Virus record (IMG/VR): IMGVR_UViG_3300007542_000041
Coordinates: 1 to 46,403 of that record
Source: a virus
DNA length: 46,403 nt
Reading direction: 5' to 3' (one strand)
Part shown: positions 14,325 through 23,902 of the stretch, in pieces
How the letters are laid out: the number at the start of each line of letters is the position of its first letter
Position numbering within the stretch: position 1 is the first letter of the stretch
Translations under genes and position numbers: made by a program
The notes under the pieces: generated by a model
What the model was told of the DNA's origin: nothing
Seen by the model: only the letters and a program-made list of their open reading frames with translations
The model's database searches: none

Positions 14325-16157
14325 ATGGCAAACGCACCGGTACCACAACATCTAGCAGGCGAATATGCAGCAGCAATTGAAAACAGAATACGTTTAGGTA
14401 ATCAGTTAGATGCTCTTGCAGATCAGTTGTCTGCCAAAGGACTATCTGGTTCAGCGTTGTTTAACCATCCGGATTATAATGCTTTGGAAGAAGCAATTGG
14501 AGAGGCCGAAAGTTACGAAGCTAGTTTATATTCAAGCATACTTCAATATAATAACGGCCCGGATATAGAAAGACAAGTTTCTAGTCAGTTCGGTGCTGCT
14601 GGTAGTAATTTCCAAGCGGGTGCTGTTCCAGCACAAGTCCCTTCGTATGTTGAACCAGCAGCGTCTGCAACAACTGCACAACAAAACTTATCAACGCCAC
14701 CTGCAGAACTTCCAGATTCTGCATTTGATGTGTTTGATGTTCCAGGAACGTACAACTACTATACACAACCTGAAGAAACAGATCAATTTATACAGCAAAG
14801 ATATGAAGACGATTTGGCTGAATTTACTGCTGATGACTATGCAGCTAACCAACAAGCACGTATTGATGAATTGTTGGCACAACGACAAGGTACTACACTA
14901 TACGACGACGAGTTTAGTCCTGCGAATGACCCAAATTTGTGGTATGACGATAGTTTAGGTGAATATGTGCCTCGCGATGATCGCCCTGAAGATTGGCAAG
15001 CACGTAATCAAAATGAATTTGTTTATAATGATGACTTAGGCGAATGGGTAGCACGGGAAGATATGCCCGATAACTGGCAATATGGTGCAGACCCGCAAGG
15101 TGGACCAGAATATGATGAATTTGGATGTAGAGTTGGGTTAGAGGTTTATGATGATACTGATGGTATTTGTGTACCAATTGGTCAAACATCAAATTACTTA
15201 GGCAGTCCATTGCCGGTTGACGAACGTGACGAGAATGGCTGTTTGATTGGATCAGAATATTATGATGATGAAACAATGGAATGTGTGCCTATTGGTACCA
15301 CTCCAGAACTCTATGATCCGGTAACCGTTGCAGCAGAGCAAGCATACGCAAAACAACGTAGTATCAAAGACGCACGTAAGACAATTAATCGTGGTGATTG
15401 GCGTTTCCGTGTAAGACTGAGTCCTTTTGCTGACTATCTGTATAATAGCGCCAGTCCTGGGATACTTTCTCCATTGCGTGATACTGACGGTGTTATATTT
15501 CCGTACATGCCCCAAATCACTGTATCAAGCGAAGCAAGATATGCAAGTTATGATTTAACACACAGCAATTATCGTGGATATTTTTATTCAGGAAGTCATG
15601 TTTCAAATATCGTTGTAAATGCAGAATTTACCGCACAAGACACAGCAGAAGCGAATTATTTGTTAGCTACTATGCATTTTTTCAAATCAGCAACTAAAAT
15701 GTTTTACGGGCAAGACAAAGAGCGTGGCACACCGCCTCCGTTGTTATACATGACTGGGCTTGGTGAGTATCAATTTAATGAACATCCGTGTGCTTTGACT
15801 GTTTTCCAGTATACGTTGCCAGACAACGTAGACTACATTAAAACAACCAACTCAACAACAACTGGTAATCAGTTTATGAGCAAGAACACTTCAGGTGGAT
15901 ATTCAGGGAACAGCAGTGTGTTGAGTCGATTAGTGAATGCTGGATTAGACTATCTGTTCGGAAGTCCGCAAACATTGAGTCCTATTAACCCTTCAATTAG
16001 CGGAATGACTAAAAATACCGGTGGTGATACCTATGTGCCAACAAGAATTAATTTTAGTCTAACATTCTTGCCAATCAATACACGCACACAAATCAGTAAA
16101 GAATTCAGTCTGCGTGAATTTTCTAACGGTAACTTAATTAAGAAAGGTATTTGGTAA
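14325..16157 (+). CDS. gp48: Baseplate tail-tube junction protein, gp48/gp54 family, with long N-terminal extension
   Basis: The start is the ATG at 14325 (MANAPVPQHL). AAGGA lies 9 bases upstream, whereas an in-frame ATG at 14304 falls inside the late promoter, before the predicted transcript start. The 610-aa product ends in a domain typical of gp48/gp54: FRVRLSPFADYLYN, SNIVVNAEFTAQDTAEANYL, then LLATMHFFKSATKMFYG and PPPLLYMTGLGEYQFNEHPC. These proteins cap the hub and start tail-tube assembly; T4 gp48 and gp54 are 364 and 320 aa. The first 360 residues are extra and acidic. They contain two copies of a DDxLGE(Y/W)V-R(D/E)D-P--WQ unit (14929-15080) and two copies of a unit with paired cysteines ending CVPIG (about 15108-15300). 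Position before gp53 favours gp48. Confidence 0.8.
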   Translation: MANAPVPQHLAGEYAAAIENRIRLGNQLDALADQLSAKGLSGSALFNHPDYNALEEAIGEAESYEASLYSSILQYNNGPDIERQVSSQFGAAGSNFQAGAVPAQVPSYVEPAASATTAQQNLSTPPAELPDSAFDVFDVPGTYNYYTQPEETDQFIQQRYEDDLAEFTADDYAANQQARIDELLAQRQGTTLYDDEFSPANDPNLWYDDSLGEYVPRDDRPEDWQARNQNEFVYNDDLGEWVAREDMPDNWQYGADPQGGPEYDEFGCRVGLEVYDDTDGICVPIGQTSNYLGSPLPVDERDENGCLIGSEYYDDETMECVPIGTTPELYDPVTVAAEQAYAKQRSIKDARKTINRGDWRFRVRLSPFADYLYNSASPGILSPLRDTDGVIFPYMPQITVSSEARYASYDLTHSNYRGYFYSGSHVSNIVVNAEFTAQDTAEANYLLATMHFFKSATKMFYGQDKERGTPPPLLYMTGLGEYQFNEHPCALTVFQYTLPDNVDYIKTTNSTTTGNQFMSKNTSGGYSGNSSVLSRLVNAGLDYLFGSPQTLSPINPSISGMTKNTGGDTYVPTRINFSLTFLPINTRTQISKEFSLREFSNGNLIKKGIW

Positions 16158-16456
16158 TGGCATCATATACAGCAACAAGTCCATATTATGAAACTCGCAA
16201 CAATGAGTTCTATTTAGATTTAATGGTCAATCGAAAGATACCAAAAAAGTCAGATGATCGACTGTTTACAATTAATCAGGTATATAATTTACGTCCTGAT
16301 TTATTGGCACATGATTTGTATGGAAACAGTGAACTATGGTGGGTATTTGCACAACGCAATCCAAACACTCTTGTTGATCCACTTTATGATTTTAGGATTG
16401 GCACACAAATTTATTTACCCGCACTGGAAACATTACGAGAAGCATTAGGGTTCTAA
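16157..16456 (+). CDS. gp53: Baseplate wedge protein gp53 (short form)
   Basis: A 99-aa protein starting at the ATG that overlaps the previous stop (TAATG); a TTG two codons earlier is unlikely. The core, DRLFTINQVYNLRPDLLAHD followed by LYGNSELWWVFAQRNPNTLV, then DPLYDFRIGTQIYLPAL, is the LysM-like fold of gp53. In that fold the LWWVxAxxN motif and the G-T-x-(I/L)-x-(I/L)-P end are diagnostic. T4 gp53 has 196 aa and joins adjacent wedges around the hub; here only the LysM-like portion remains, the common form in many non-T4 members as I recall. It sits between gp48/gp54 and the large hub-region protein, one base before the next GTG start. Confidence 0.85.
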   Translation: MASYTATSPYYETRNNEFYLDLMVNRKIPKKSDDRLFTINQVYNLRPDLLAHDLYGNSELWWVFAQRNPNTLVDPLYDFRIGTQIYLPALETLREALGF

Positions 16457-16457
16457 C

Positions 16458-19400
16458 GTGGCAAATATTACGATTTCAGGTGCCGGAAACGTAGATAACA
16501 AGAACTTTTACGTTGATCCAAACGGTGATCTTTACTACAACGTTTTGTTTGAAAATCTCCCAACCAAAGCAGGAGATTTTACAACTGCTGGACGACCACT
16601 TGAAGCAAAACGATGGCCGTCAGGAGAAACTGTTGTTAATTTAAACGGGTTTAATTTCACACGATCAAATTACAATCCACTATCAGGTGCTACACCTGCA
16701 TCATCTAACGCAGTCGGTAACGTGAATGTACCGCCTACAACAATTTCGCGACCAACTGGTGTATTGCCACCTCCTACACCAAATACAGCAGTGCCAGGGC
16801 TTCCTGAAAATGCGAATACTTATACGTTTACTGGGGAGTCCACCGAGGCAATTACACCAGAGCTTGCACCCAGTTACAATGCTAGTGCAGCATTACCAAG
16901 TTTCAGCACTGGCTCAACTCCAGTTTCAGTCGCAATGCCAGGCAGCGCAATTAACGCCAATTATGACTCTAATCCAGCTTTAGGTAACATTACAGTACAG
17001 CCTGATACAGCTCAGGCTGTGTTTGCTCCCACCCGAGCTACAGAATTTAACACAACCACGGGTAGCATCGAGGTTGGACCAGCATCACAAGTACGATTGA
17101 CCTCTGATGGAACGTTGCAAATTACACCAGATACTGCAACAGAAGTAAAACTTGGTACCGGAGTGCAACAAGCAGCAAATGGTGACTATGTTGTGACCAC
17201 CGGTGGCGTCGCTGTGTTACCACCAAACACAGAAGTTGTAATGGAACCTGGGTCATCAGCGACGCTTATGCCACATGTGGCTGGAAATACAGATACAATA
17301 GTATTACAGAATGAAACACAGGACGGATCTGCATTTACCCCACCGTCGGTCAGTACCGGAGAACTACTGCAATCAGAACCTGCAGAATATTTAGGTAATC
17401 CTGAAGATGCAAATATTGATACAGATGGATTGATTACTGATGGCAGAATTCAAGGCGGAGAAACGAATGCTCAACCAGCAGATATTGATCAACTTGCATT
17501 AGCTGAAGATGCGGCATTACCAGGCAATGGGTTGGGCACTGGTGCAGGAACACTTCCGATTGGTGTTGGTCCAGAAGTTTATGGGCCAAATAAGGAAGAA
17601 CCAATTGCACCTGAGCAAGATGCTGTTTCTGACCCAAATGTTGCACGTGGATCAGATGGCGCAAGTCCGATTCCAAAAGAATTTTTAGAAAAGATTGTGG
17701 CAAAACCAAACCCATTTAAAGGGTTTGCCACAATGACATATGCAATCAGCCTTTACATGCTTGATAAACCAGCGATGGATAGAATTTATAATCAAGGCAT
17801 CAAAAGCGTTGCTGGGCTTCCATTATTAATGCAAAGTGGTGGTGCAGCAAGTGTTGGTACAGGAACATATGGAGCACTAAGGGATCCTAATTTTCATTTA
17901 GACTTTTATCTTGATAATATTGAGATCAAAGGATTAATATCTGGTACATCAACCCAATCTGTACATAATTCATTTGAGATGAGTTTTACTGTCAGAGAAC
18001 CTAATGGGCTGACGTTTTTAGATAGTTTACATAAAGCAGTTAAAGATTATAAAATAAGCAAAGGGTTTCCGTCAGATAAGATCAATTATGCAGCACAAAA
18101 TTATCTGATGGTTATTCGTTTTTACGGATATGACGAATACGGTAATTTAGTTGATGGTTCAAAAATTTCAAAAGCAGAGCCCACCTCTGATGCTCGTGCG
18201 TTTAGCGAAAAGTTTATACCATTCATTTTTACTGGAATTACATTTTCAATGGCGGCAGAAATGATCGAATATCGCTGCACGTGTGCTACTCCGATGAGCT
18301 TTTACTCACAGATCGGAACACATGGTGCGTTACCATTCAACATTGAACTGCAAGGTGGCACAGTGGGGAGCATCTTGGGTATTGGTGGCGCAGGCGAAGA
18401 ATATTTCCCTGAAGAATTTGATCAGCGAAGAGATGATATTACAACCCAGGCAAATCTTTCAATTTATACTGGTTTGGCCAATGCACTAAATGCTGAGAGC
18501 GAACGTGCCTATGGAAAAGAGTTTGCCAACAAATATATTATTGAGGTAGAAGAAGGGTCCGAGATCGACACTAAGAAAGTGGTTGTAGATCAGAATGTCG
18601 ATAAAAACCAATCTGCTATGCCTTCAGATAAAACAAACCCAACCGCACCAAACACTGATCGCGTTGACAAAAATCAAGGGCGTAAAAGTCTACCAGCAGG
18701 CACAAGTATTATTCAGGCAATTGAATTAGTGGTGCGCGAAAGTGAATTTGTAACAGCACAACGAAACATTGACGTTGACAAACGCACCGGTAAACCCATT
18801 GTTAAAGAAGGGTCCAGCAAGGTATTTCAATGGTTTAAAGTTGTAACAACAGTAACACCGAGATCAGATAAAATTAATCCACAAACAATGGATTATGCAT
18901 ATAATATCAAATATACTATTAAGCGTTATGGTGTTGGTGATGTCAAAAGTCCATACTTCCCTGGTGCATATTATAGAGGAGTACACAAACGTTATCCATA
19001 TTGGTTCACTGGAGAAAATACTGAAATTATAGATTTCAGGCAAGATTTTAATTATTTGTATTTTCAGCAGTTTGGACCGGAACGTTTAACTAATCCTGTG
19101 GAAATTAATACAATACATGTAACCAAAAACTTTTATATGCCTCGGTCAAATGAAACAAATCTTGGTGGTGTTAATAAATCTAGCGAAGCAACATCCAGTG
19201 CAGCAAGCGTGTTATATAGTCCTGCTGATATGGCAATGGCCGAACTTACCATCGTTGGAGACCCAGACTGGATTGCACAAAGCGAAGTTTTCTATTCACC
19301 TAAAATAAGCAAACAGAAAGTTGGTAACTCTCCGTTCTTGCCAGATGGAAGTGTAAATTATGATGCATCAGAAATATATTTTTCTGTTGAATATAATACA

Positions 19401-20453
19401 CCAGCGGATTATCAGGATACCGGCTTACAAAATATTGGATATAACAATCCTAACAAAGGTGTAGTTGACATATCTGGTGCAACAGCTACAGTTGTCCTGG
19501 CATATCGTGCAAATGAAATTACAACATTATTACACAATGGTGAATTTAAACAAACCCTCAAAGGGACATTAATGACCTGGAGAGATGACAAAGATGCAGA
19601 ACGATTAGCTGATGGAACACTTGCTATCGATGTTGATGCAAAATATCGTCAATCCGTTGTTGCTACTAACCTAGAAGCACAAGATACAGATTATGAAGAA
19701 TATGATGCTGGATATCAATATGCTAGAGACATGGCTGCACAAGAGCGTGATGACATTGATGAGGCTGACCTAAATACACCAAGTGTAGTCAATACGCAGC
19801 CAATTACGTCACCAAGTGGTGAAATCACTGATGTTGAATTTGAGCAAGCATTTGATGAACAAGAGTTAATGTTAGCACCTAACAATACTGGTGATACAGC
19901 AGCGACAAATAGTACTGTTCCATTACTCACCCCTGATGCAACCTCTGATCCGCCTACACCACAACCAACAACACCAGCTGATCCAGCACATGATGTTGTA
20001 GTTAATGGCACGACAGAACCACAAGCAGAACCTGAGTTCTCTAATCCTGTGCCTCCTCCACCGGCCGCACGTGCTGAAACGGTCAATAATACTGCCGGCG
20101 CACAGGCACTTGGTAACAACACATTTAATTATAATGGTATAGAATTTAATGCCAACACCCAAGATGCTTACGACAGTAACATTCGCGCTATTAAATACGC
20201 ACAAGAGAAGAAAGGATTTAAACCAAGATATATTGAAGATTACGATCCATACTATGACGCTAAAGTTCGTAAGAAAGTCGACATTGACAACTCAGGAAAT
20301 ATTACACAAACAGTGATTGGTGTGTATGGTCAAGATGGTAAACTCAAGGAGTTTGATCCAGGAACATTACCATCACAAATTAAACAAACCATGGATTATT
20401 TTAATCAGGCCTACGAACGTCAGAGCAATCCAGACCCATTTTTAGATTTATAA
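16458..20453 (+). CDS. Large baseplate hub-region structural protein (possible gp27 counterpart)
   Basis: A 1331-aa virion protein starting with GTG one base after gp53. Residues 1-400 are Pro/Thr/Asn-rich and contain a solenoid-like beta stretch (about 190-270). The central part (about 410-720) looks globular: FKGFATMTYAISLYML, then HLDFYLDNIEIKGLISGTST, FEMSFTVREPNGLTFLDSLH and QNYLMVIRFYGYDEYG. A second globular part (about 750-1060) includes YNIKYTIKRYGVGDVKSPYF. The last 250 residues are acidic and Pro-rich. Similar proteins sit before gp5 in marine T4-like phages as I recall. The position, directly before the spike, makes a gp27-like hub role reasonable but unproven, and the protein is over three times the size of T4 gp27. 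Confidence 0.75.
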   Translation: MANITISGAGNVDNKNFYVDPNGDLYYNVLFENLPTKAGDFTTAGRPLEAKRWPSGETVVNLNGFNFTRSNYNPLSGATPASSNAVGNVNVPPTTISRPTGVLPPPTPNTAVPGLPENANTYTFTGESTEAITPELAPSYNASAALPSFSTGSTPVSVAMPGSAINANYDSNPALGNITVQPDTAQAVFAPTRATEFNTTTGSIEVGPASQVRLTSDGTLQITPDTATEVKLGTGVQQAANGDYVVTTGGVAVLPPNTEVVMEPGSSATLMPHVAGNTDTIVLQNETQDGSAFTPPSVSTGELLQSEPAEYLGNPEDANIDTDGLITDGRIQGGETNAQPADIDQLALAEDAALPGNGLGTGAGTLPIGVGPEVYGPNKEEPIAPEQDAVSDPNVARGSDGASPIPKEFLEKIVAKPNPFKGFATMTYAISLYMLDKPAMDRIYNQGIKSVAGLPLLMQSGGAASVGTGTYGALRDPNFHLDFYLDNIEIKGLISGTSTQSVHNSFEMSFTVREPNGLTFLDSLHKAVKDYKISKGFPSDKINYAAQNYLMVIRFYGYDEYGNLVDGSKISKAEPTSDARAFSEKFIPFIFTGITFSMAAEMIEYRCTCATPMSFYSQIGTHGALPFNIELQGGTVGSILGIGGAGEEYFPEEFDQRRDDITTQANLSIYTGLANALNAESERAYGKEFANKYIIEVEEGSEIDTKKVVVDQNVDKNQSAMPSDKTNPTAPNTDRVDKNQGRKSLPAGTSIIQAIELVVRESEFVTAQRNIDVDKRTGKPIVKEGSSKVFQWFKVVTTVTPRSDKINPQTMDYAYNIKYTIKRYGVGDVKSPYFPGAYYRGVHKRYPYWFTGENTEIIDFRQDFNYLYFQQFGPERLTNPVEINTIHVTKNFYMPRSNETNLGGVNKSSEATSSAASVLYSPADMAMAELTIVGDPDWIAQSEVFYSPKISKQKVGNSPFLPDGSVNYDASEIYFSVEYNTPADYQDTGLQNIGYNNPNKGVVDISGATATVVLAYRANEITTLLHNGEFKQTLKGTLMTWRDDKDAERLADGTLAIDVDAKYRQSVVATNLEAQDTDYEEYDAGYQYARDMAAQERDDIDEADLNTPSVVNTQPITSPSGEITDVEFEQAFDEQELMLAPNNTGDTAATNSTVPLLTPDATSDPPTPQPTTPADPAHDVVVNGTTEPQAEPEFSNPVPPPPAARAETVNNTAGAQALGNNTFNYNGIEFNANTQDAYDSNIRAIKYAQEKKGFKPRYIEDYDPYYDAKVRKKVDIDNSGNITQTVIGVYGQDGKLKEFDPGTLPSQIKQTMDYFNQAYERQSNPDPFLDL

Positions 20454-20463
20454 TAGGTAAACA

Positions 20464-21990
20464 ATGGCAGAGAATATACAACGTACCCGAGGACGCCCAA
20501 GTAACTACAAAATAGAACGTGGTGGATTCCCTAGTGATCCTGGTCCTTTTATTGGCGAAGTAATGAATAACAGGGACCCAGCACGCATTGGGCGTATACA
20601 GGTATACATTCCAGAGCTTGGCGGTCAAGATCGAGAAGATTCGTCAAGTTGGCGCACAGTGCGTTATATGAGTCCGTTTTTTGGTAATACTCCCCATGCT
20701 GGTACCAGTGATGGGTTTGGAAAAGGTAACGGCGAAGGCAATTCTAACTCATATGGCATGTGGTTTACTGTTCCTGATGTTGGAATTAAAGTAATGTGCA
20801 TTTTTGTGCAAGGAGATCCAAATCAAGGTTATTACTTTGGTAGTATTCCGGATCCAGACTTAATGCACATGGTTCCTGCGGTAGGTGCTAGTGCGGCATT
20901 CGTAACAGATAATGAAGAACAAGCACAACGATTCGCTGGAGCAACACGTCTGCCAGTTGCAGAAATGAATGTGGAAAACAAACAGATCAGAGAAAACAAC
21001 CAGGCATTTGCTGCTCCCAGACCAGTTCATGCTGTGACCGCAGCAACAATGTATCAACAAGGTGTTATTAATGATAGAGTACGCGGACCAATTGGATCAA
21101 GTGCTTACAGGGAATCTCCAAGTAATGTATTTGGCATCTTAACACCCGGGCGTCCAATTTATAAATCAGGTATTTCAGAATACAATATTAGACAAAGTTT
21201 CGCAAGTGGTGGTGTAACACAAGATGATCTGGAAGTGGTCGGGCGTCGTGGCGGACATTCATTTATCATGGACGATGGAGACATCACAGGCAATGATAAT
21301 TTGGTACGCATTCGTACTGCAAAAGGACATCAAATCACACTAAGCGACGATGGTAACTGTTTGCACATAATGCATGCAAATGGTCAATCATGGGTAGAGT
21401 TAGGCAAAGAAGGCACCATTGATATGTATGCTGCTAACTCTATTAACTTGCGTTCACAGGGTGATGTAAACATTCACGCTGATCAGAGTTTAAATTTATA
21501 TGGTGGTGTAACAGCAGCGTTGCATGGTAAAAAAGCAACATTTGTCGAAGGTGAAGAAGTACTGAGTTTAATTGGCGACAAAATGGTATCTATTAACAGT
21601 AACAGCAAAATCAATGTTAAGTCTGATGGTATGTTAGCACTCGCTGGTACAACCGCGGCAAGTTTAAGTGCCGTGGGACCAACCAGCGTTAAGGGTGCGC
21701 TTGTATTGTTAAACACAGGACCGGCACTACCAACCAGTCCGGGAATTTATGGAACACGCACAACATTGCCAGATGTAAATCATGGTAGCACGGGATGGAC
21801 ATCAACAGAAGGTGATCTTGAAAGTATCGTAACCAGAGCACCAACTCATGAACCATATCCGCATCATAATAAAGGTGTAGCAACTAATGTCGAGTTTGAT
21901 GCTGGAGGCACAACATCTGTTGCAGCAGATCAAGCGGTGGTTGATAAAATGAATTCACTTAGTAATAATATTCCTGTGAGGAATGAATAA
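20464..21990 (+). CDS. gp5: gp5-like baseplate central spike, without lysozyme domain
   Basis: A 508-aa protein. Residues about 25-140 form the OB-fold start of spike proteins: PGPFIGEVMNNRDPARIGRI, then QVYIPELGG and later GMWFTVPDVGIKVMCIFVQG and YYFGSIPDP. Residues about 255-420 carry the repeated strands of a VgrG/gp5 beta-helix: HSFIMDDGDITGNDNLVRIR, then HQITLSDDGNCLHIMHANG, INLRSQGDVNIHADQSLNLY and later KINVKSDGMLALAG. T4 gp5 has a lysozyme domain between these parts; here that region (about 145-250) shows no lysozyme motif. The spike trimer punctures the outer membrane. GG of ATAGGTAAAC before the ATG is a weak ribosome site. The stop overlaps the next ATG (TAATG). Confidence 0.85.
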   Translation: MAENIQRTRGRPSNYKIERGGFPSDPGPFIGEVMNNRDPARIGRIQVYIPELGGQDREDSSSWRTVRYMSPFFGNTPHAGTSDGFGKGNGEGNSNSYGMWFTVPDVGIKVMCIFVQGDPNQGYYFGSIPDPDLMHMVPAVGASAAFVTDNEEQAQRFAGATRLPVAEMNVENKQIRENNQAFAAPRPVHAVTAATMYQQGVINDRVRGPIGSSAYRESPSNVFGILTPGRPIYKSGISEYNIRQSFASGGVTQDDLEVVGRRGGHSFIMDDGDITGNDNLVRIRTAKGHQITLSDDGNCLHIMHANGQSWVELGKEGTIDMYAANSINLRSQGDVNIHADQSLNLYGGVTAALHGKKATFVEGEEVLSLIGDKMVSINSNSKINVKSDGMLALAGTTAASLSAVGPTSVKGALVLLNTGPALPTSPGIYGTRTTLPDVNHGSTGWTSTEGDLESIVTRAPTHEPYPHHNKGVATNVEFDAGGTTSVAADQAVVDKMNSLSNNIPVRNE

Positions 21991-23465
21991 TGGCAATTCT
22001 CGGTGTTGAAATATCAGATCTAGCAAAACAAGACAGAATCACAGAAGGGCTGGGATCAATAACTGCTGATCAGTTGGGCACAGTTATGGCCCAACAATCA
22101 AAGTCTGTTGCAAGTGCTAACAGTTTAACCGTTGATGAAATGACTAACAGAATTGTTTCACAAACCGGAAGCACAGCAGAAAGTGTTCTTGGAGCCGGAG
22201 TAGGTAAGTACGGAATTTCAGCACAGGCGCTTGAAGATAACAATTATATTAAACCAGGAACAGTAGAACGTTTTCTTGATGATCCTGCCCAACTCGAAAC
22301 AGTTTTAAATAGCCCAAATGTTTGGACAGGCAAGGAAGGAATTACCGCGGTAGACACGCTATTAAGTAATGGATCACTGCAAAGTACAGTACAAACAGAT
22401 ATAATGAGTAATTCATTGTCTGGGTTAAAGTCAACTGGCACGATTACAGGATTTGAAGATGCAGACATCGTAGCAGGCGTTACAAACGTAGCGTCTAAAT
22501 TTGGTGTAGGTGCTGCTAATGATTGGATTTCAGGTAATGTGCCAGGACCACTGCAAGGTGCAGCAATGGATTTAACCGGCCGTGGTGGACAATATGCGAT
22601 TGATTTTGTTGATACTAAACTACTGCCAAGCCTTGGAGACAGCAGCATAGTTAGCAACGGTATCAATGGAATAGTAGGCGGTACCGGAGATGTATTAGGA
22701 AACGTAGCAGGCGACATCGGAGATTTTACTGGTGGGTTAACAGATACAGTTGGTTTAGGTGATGTTAGTTTTGGAGATATTGGATTTGGTGACATAACTG
22801 GTAGTCTTGGTGATTTTGCGGGCGGTTTTGGTAATGCGTTAGGGCAGTTTGGATCGGACCTGGGTAGTTTTGTTACTGGGGGTGCTGGAGAATTACTAGG
22901 GCAAATTACAGGTGGGTTTGCAGATCTTGGCGGCGAAATCTTTGGCGACTTAACAGGGAGTTTAACAGGCAGTCTAGGCGATCTGGCAGGAAGTATCGGA
23001 GGAATCAGTGCGATTAGTGATGTTGCTGGAAATTTAATTGGCGGCGTTGGTGGTGCAATCGGCGGTGCTCTTGGAAATGTTTTTGGTAGCCTGTTAGGTG
23101 GAATTGGTGGCTTGTTTGGTGGAGGTAGTTCCGGACCTGTAACTATTACACCACCGGCAGTAACACAAACCGTTCAACGATCGGGTATTGATAATGTAGT
23201 AACAAATTTAATTGGCAATCCCAAGGTACCATCACCAAATTACACAGGCATTGTGCAAGCAAGTAACTTCCAGTTACCATCGTTAAGTGGGATAACAGAT
23301 ACATTTAGTAATGCGGTAGCCAGCGATCAACCGATTGAAGTTTGTTCATGTTCTGATCCAACATTAATTGGCCCAACACAGGCAGAATGTGAGGCTGCTG
23401 GTGGTAAATGGACTTGTTATACAGTAAATAATAAAGGAACCGGTGCTTCCGGTACATGGATATAA
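21990..23465 (+). CDS. Glycine-rich structural protein, probably spike- or hub-associated
   Basis: A 491-aa protein with no recognised family. Residues 1-230 look helical and globular. Residues about 250-382 are a glycine-zipper-like region with GxxxG spacing (GDIGFGDITGSLGDFAGG, later NLIGGVGGAIGGALGNVFG and GSLLGGIGGLFGGG), amphipathic to hydrophobic in its last 60 residues. After a Thr/Pro/Ser linker, the C-terminus has a cysteine cluster, EVCSCSDPTLIGPTQAECEA and GGKWTC (four cysteines) near residues 450-476. It is translationally coupled to the spike gene (TAATG) and overlaps the earliest possible gp25 start. Position suggests it belongs to the spike or hub. The glycine-rich stretch could contact membrane, but that is inference. 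Confidence 0.7.
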   Translation: MAILGVEISDLAKQDRITEGLGSITADQLGTVMAQQSKSVASANSLTVDEMTNRIVSQTGSTAESVLGAGVGKYGISAQALEDNNYIKPGTVERFLDDPAQLETVLNSPNVWTGKEGITAVDTLLSNGSLQSTVQTDIMSNSLSGLKSTGTITGFEDADIVAGVTNVASKFGVGAANDWISGNVPGPLQGAAMDLTGRGGQYAIDFVDTKLLPSLGDSSIVSNGINGIVGGTGDVLGNVAGDIGDFTGGLTDTVGLGDVSFGDIGFGDITGSLGDFAGGFGNALGQFGSDLGSFVTGGAGELLGQITGGFADLGGEIFGDLTGSLTGSLGDLAGSIGGISAISDVAGNLIGGVGGAIGGALGNVFGSLLGGIGGLFGGGSSGPVTITPPAVTQTVQRSGIDNVVTNLIGNPKVPSPNYTGIVQASNFQLPSLSGITDTFSNAVASDQPIEVCSCSDPTLIGPTQAECEAAGGKWTCYTVNNKGTGASGTWI

Positions 23466-23470
23466 ACATT

Positions 23471-23845
23471 ATGGCACGTTTTAAAGGGTTTAGTACAATA
23501 GACAAATATAAAAAGTTTACATTAACTGATAGCGAGTTAATTAAACGAGACCTACTTAATGCACTCTCGATTCGCGAAGGCGAGTTGCCTGGACGCCCAG
23601 CATTTGGTACACGTTTATGGAATTTTATTTTTGAACCAAACACACCAGATATTGTACGACAAATAACGGCAGAACTTGAACGCACAACAAATTATGATCC
23701 ACGGATCAGCATTGATGATATAATTGTTACTACTGATCCAAGCGGTGTGATATTAGAACTGGTAGTGACATTCGTTTCTGGTTTAGATCCAGAAGTACTT
23801 CAAATTAAATTTGACGAAGAATCACAAACAGCATCTTTTGTATAA
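23471..23845 (+). CDS. gp25: Baseplate wedge protein gp25
   Basis: A 124-aa protein from the ATG at 23471 (MARFKGFSTI); an in-frame ATG at 23456 would add five residues and overlap the previous gene, but MARFKGFSTI is the more family-like start. The motifs SELIKRDLLNALSIREGELP, then GRPAFGTRLWNFIFEPN and a VRQITAELERTTNYDPRISI stretch are typical of the gp25/IraD-type fold (T4 gp25 is 132 aa). gp25 forms the sheath-initiator core of each wedge with gp6 and gp53. Despite the old lysozyme-like name, the family is structural. A late promoter for gp6 follows immediately. Confidence 0.92.
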   Translation: MARFKGFSTIDKYKKFTLTDSELIKRDLLNALSIREGELPGRPAFGTRLWNFIFEPNTPDIVRQITAELERTTNYDPRISIDDIIVTTDPSGVILELVVTFVSGLDPEVLQIKFDEESQTASFV

Positions 23846-23847
23846 AC

Positions 23848-23875
23848 TACGCAGTTTATAACTACCATAAATAAT
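23848..23875 (+). promoter_or_regulatory. Late promoter for gp6, with upstream box
   Basis: TACGCAGTTTAT (23848-23859), five other bases, then CCATAAATAAT (23865-23875) repeat exactly the arrangement at 14278-14305. The start point would be near 23879, with AAGAG about 9 bases before the gp6 ATG. Confidence 0.75.
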
Positions 23876-23902
23876 ACGATTATAAAATAAGAGTATTATA
23901 CC

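Noticed and set aside
19715-20122. Minus-strand 135-aa frame inside the 1331-aa protein gene
   Set aside because: Antisense of a Thr/Pro/Ala-rich stretch; Gly/Ser/Val-rich low-complexity product, no ribosome site, and the sense protein clearly continues through it.
23471-23845. gp25 as a lysozyme replacing the missing gp5 domain
   Set aside because: gp25 was once called lysozyme-like, but the family is a structural wedge component and no catalytic pair is evident here.
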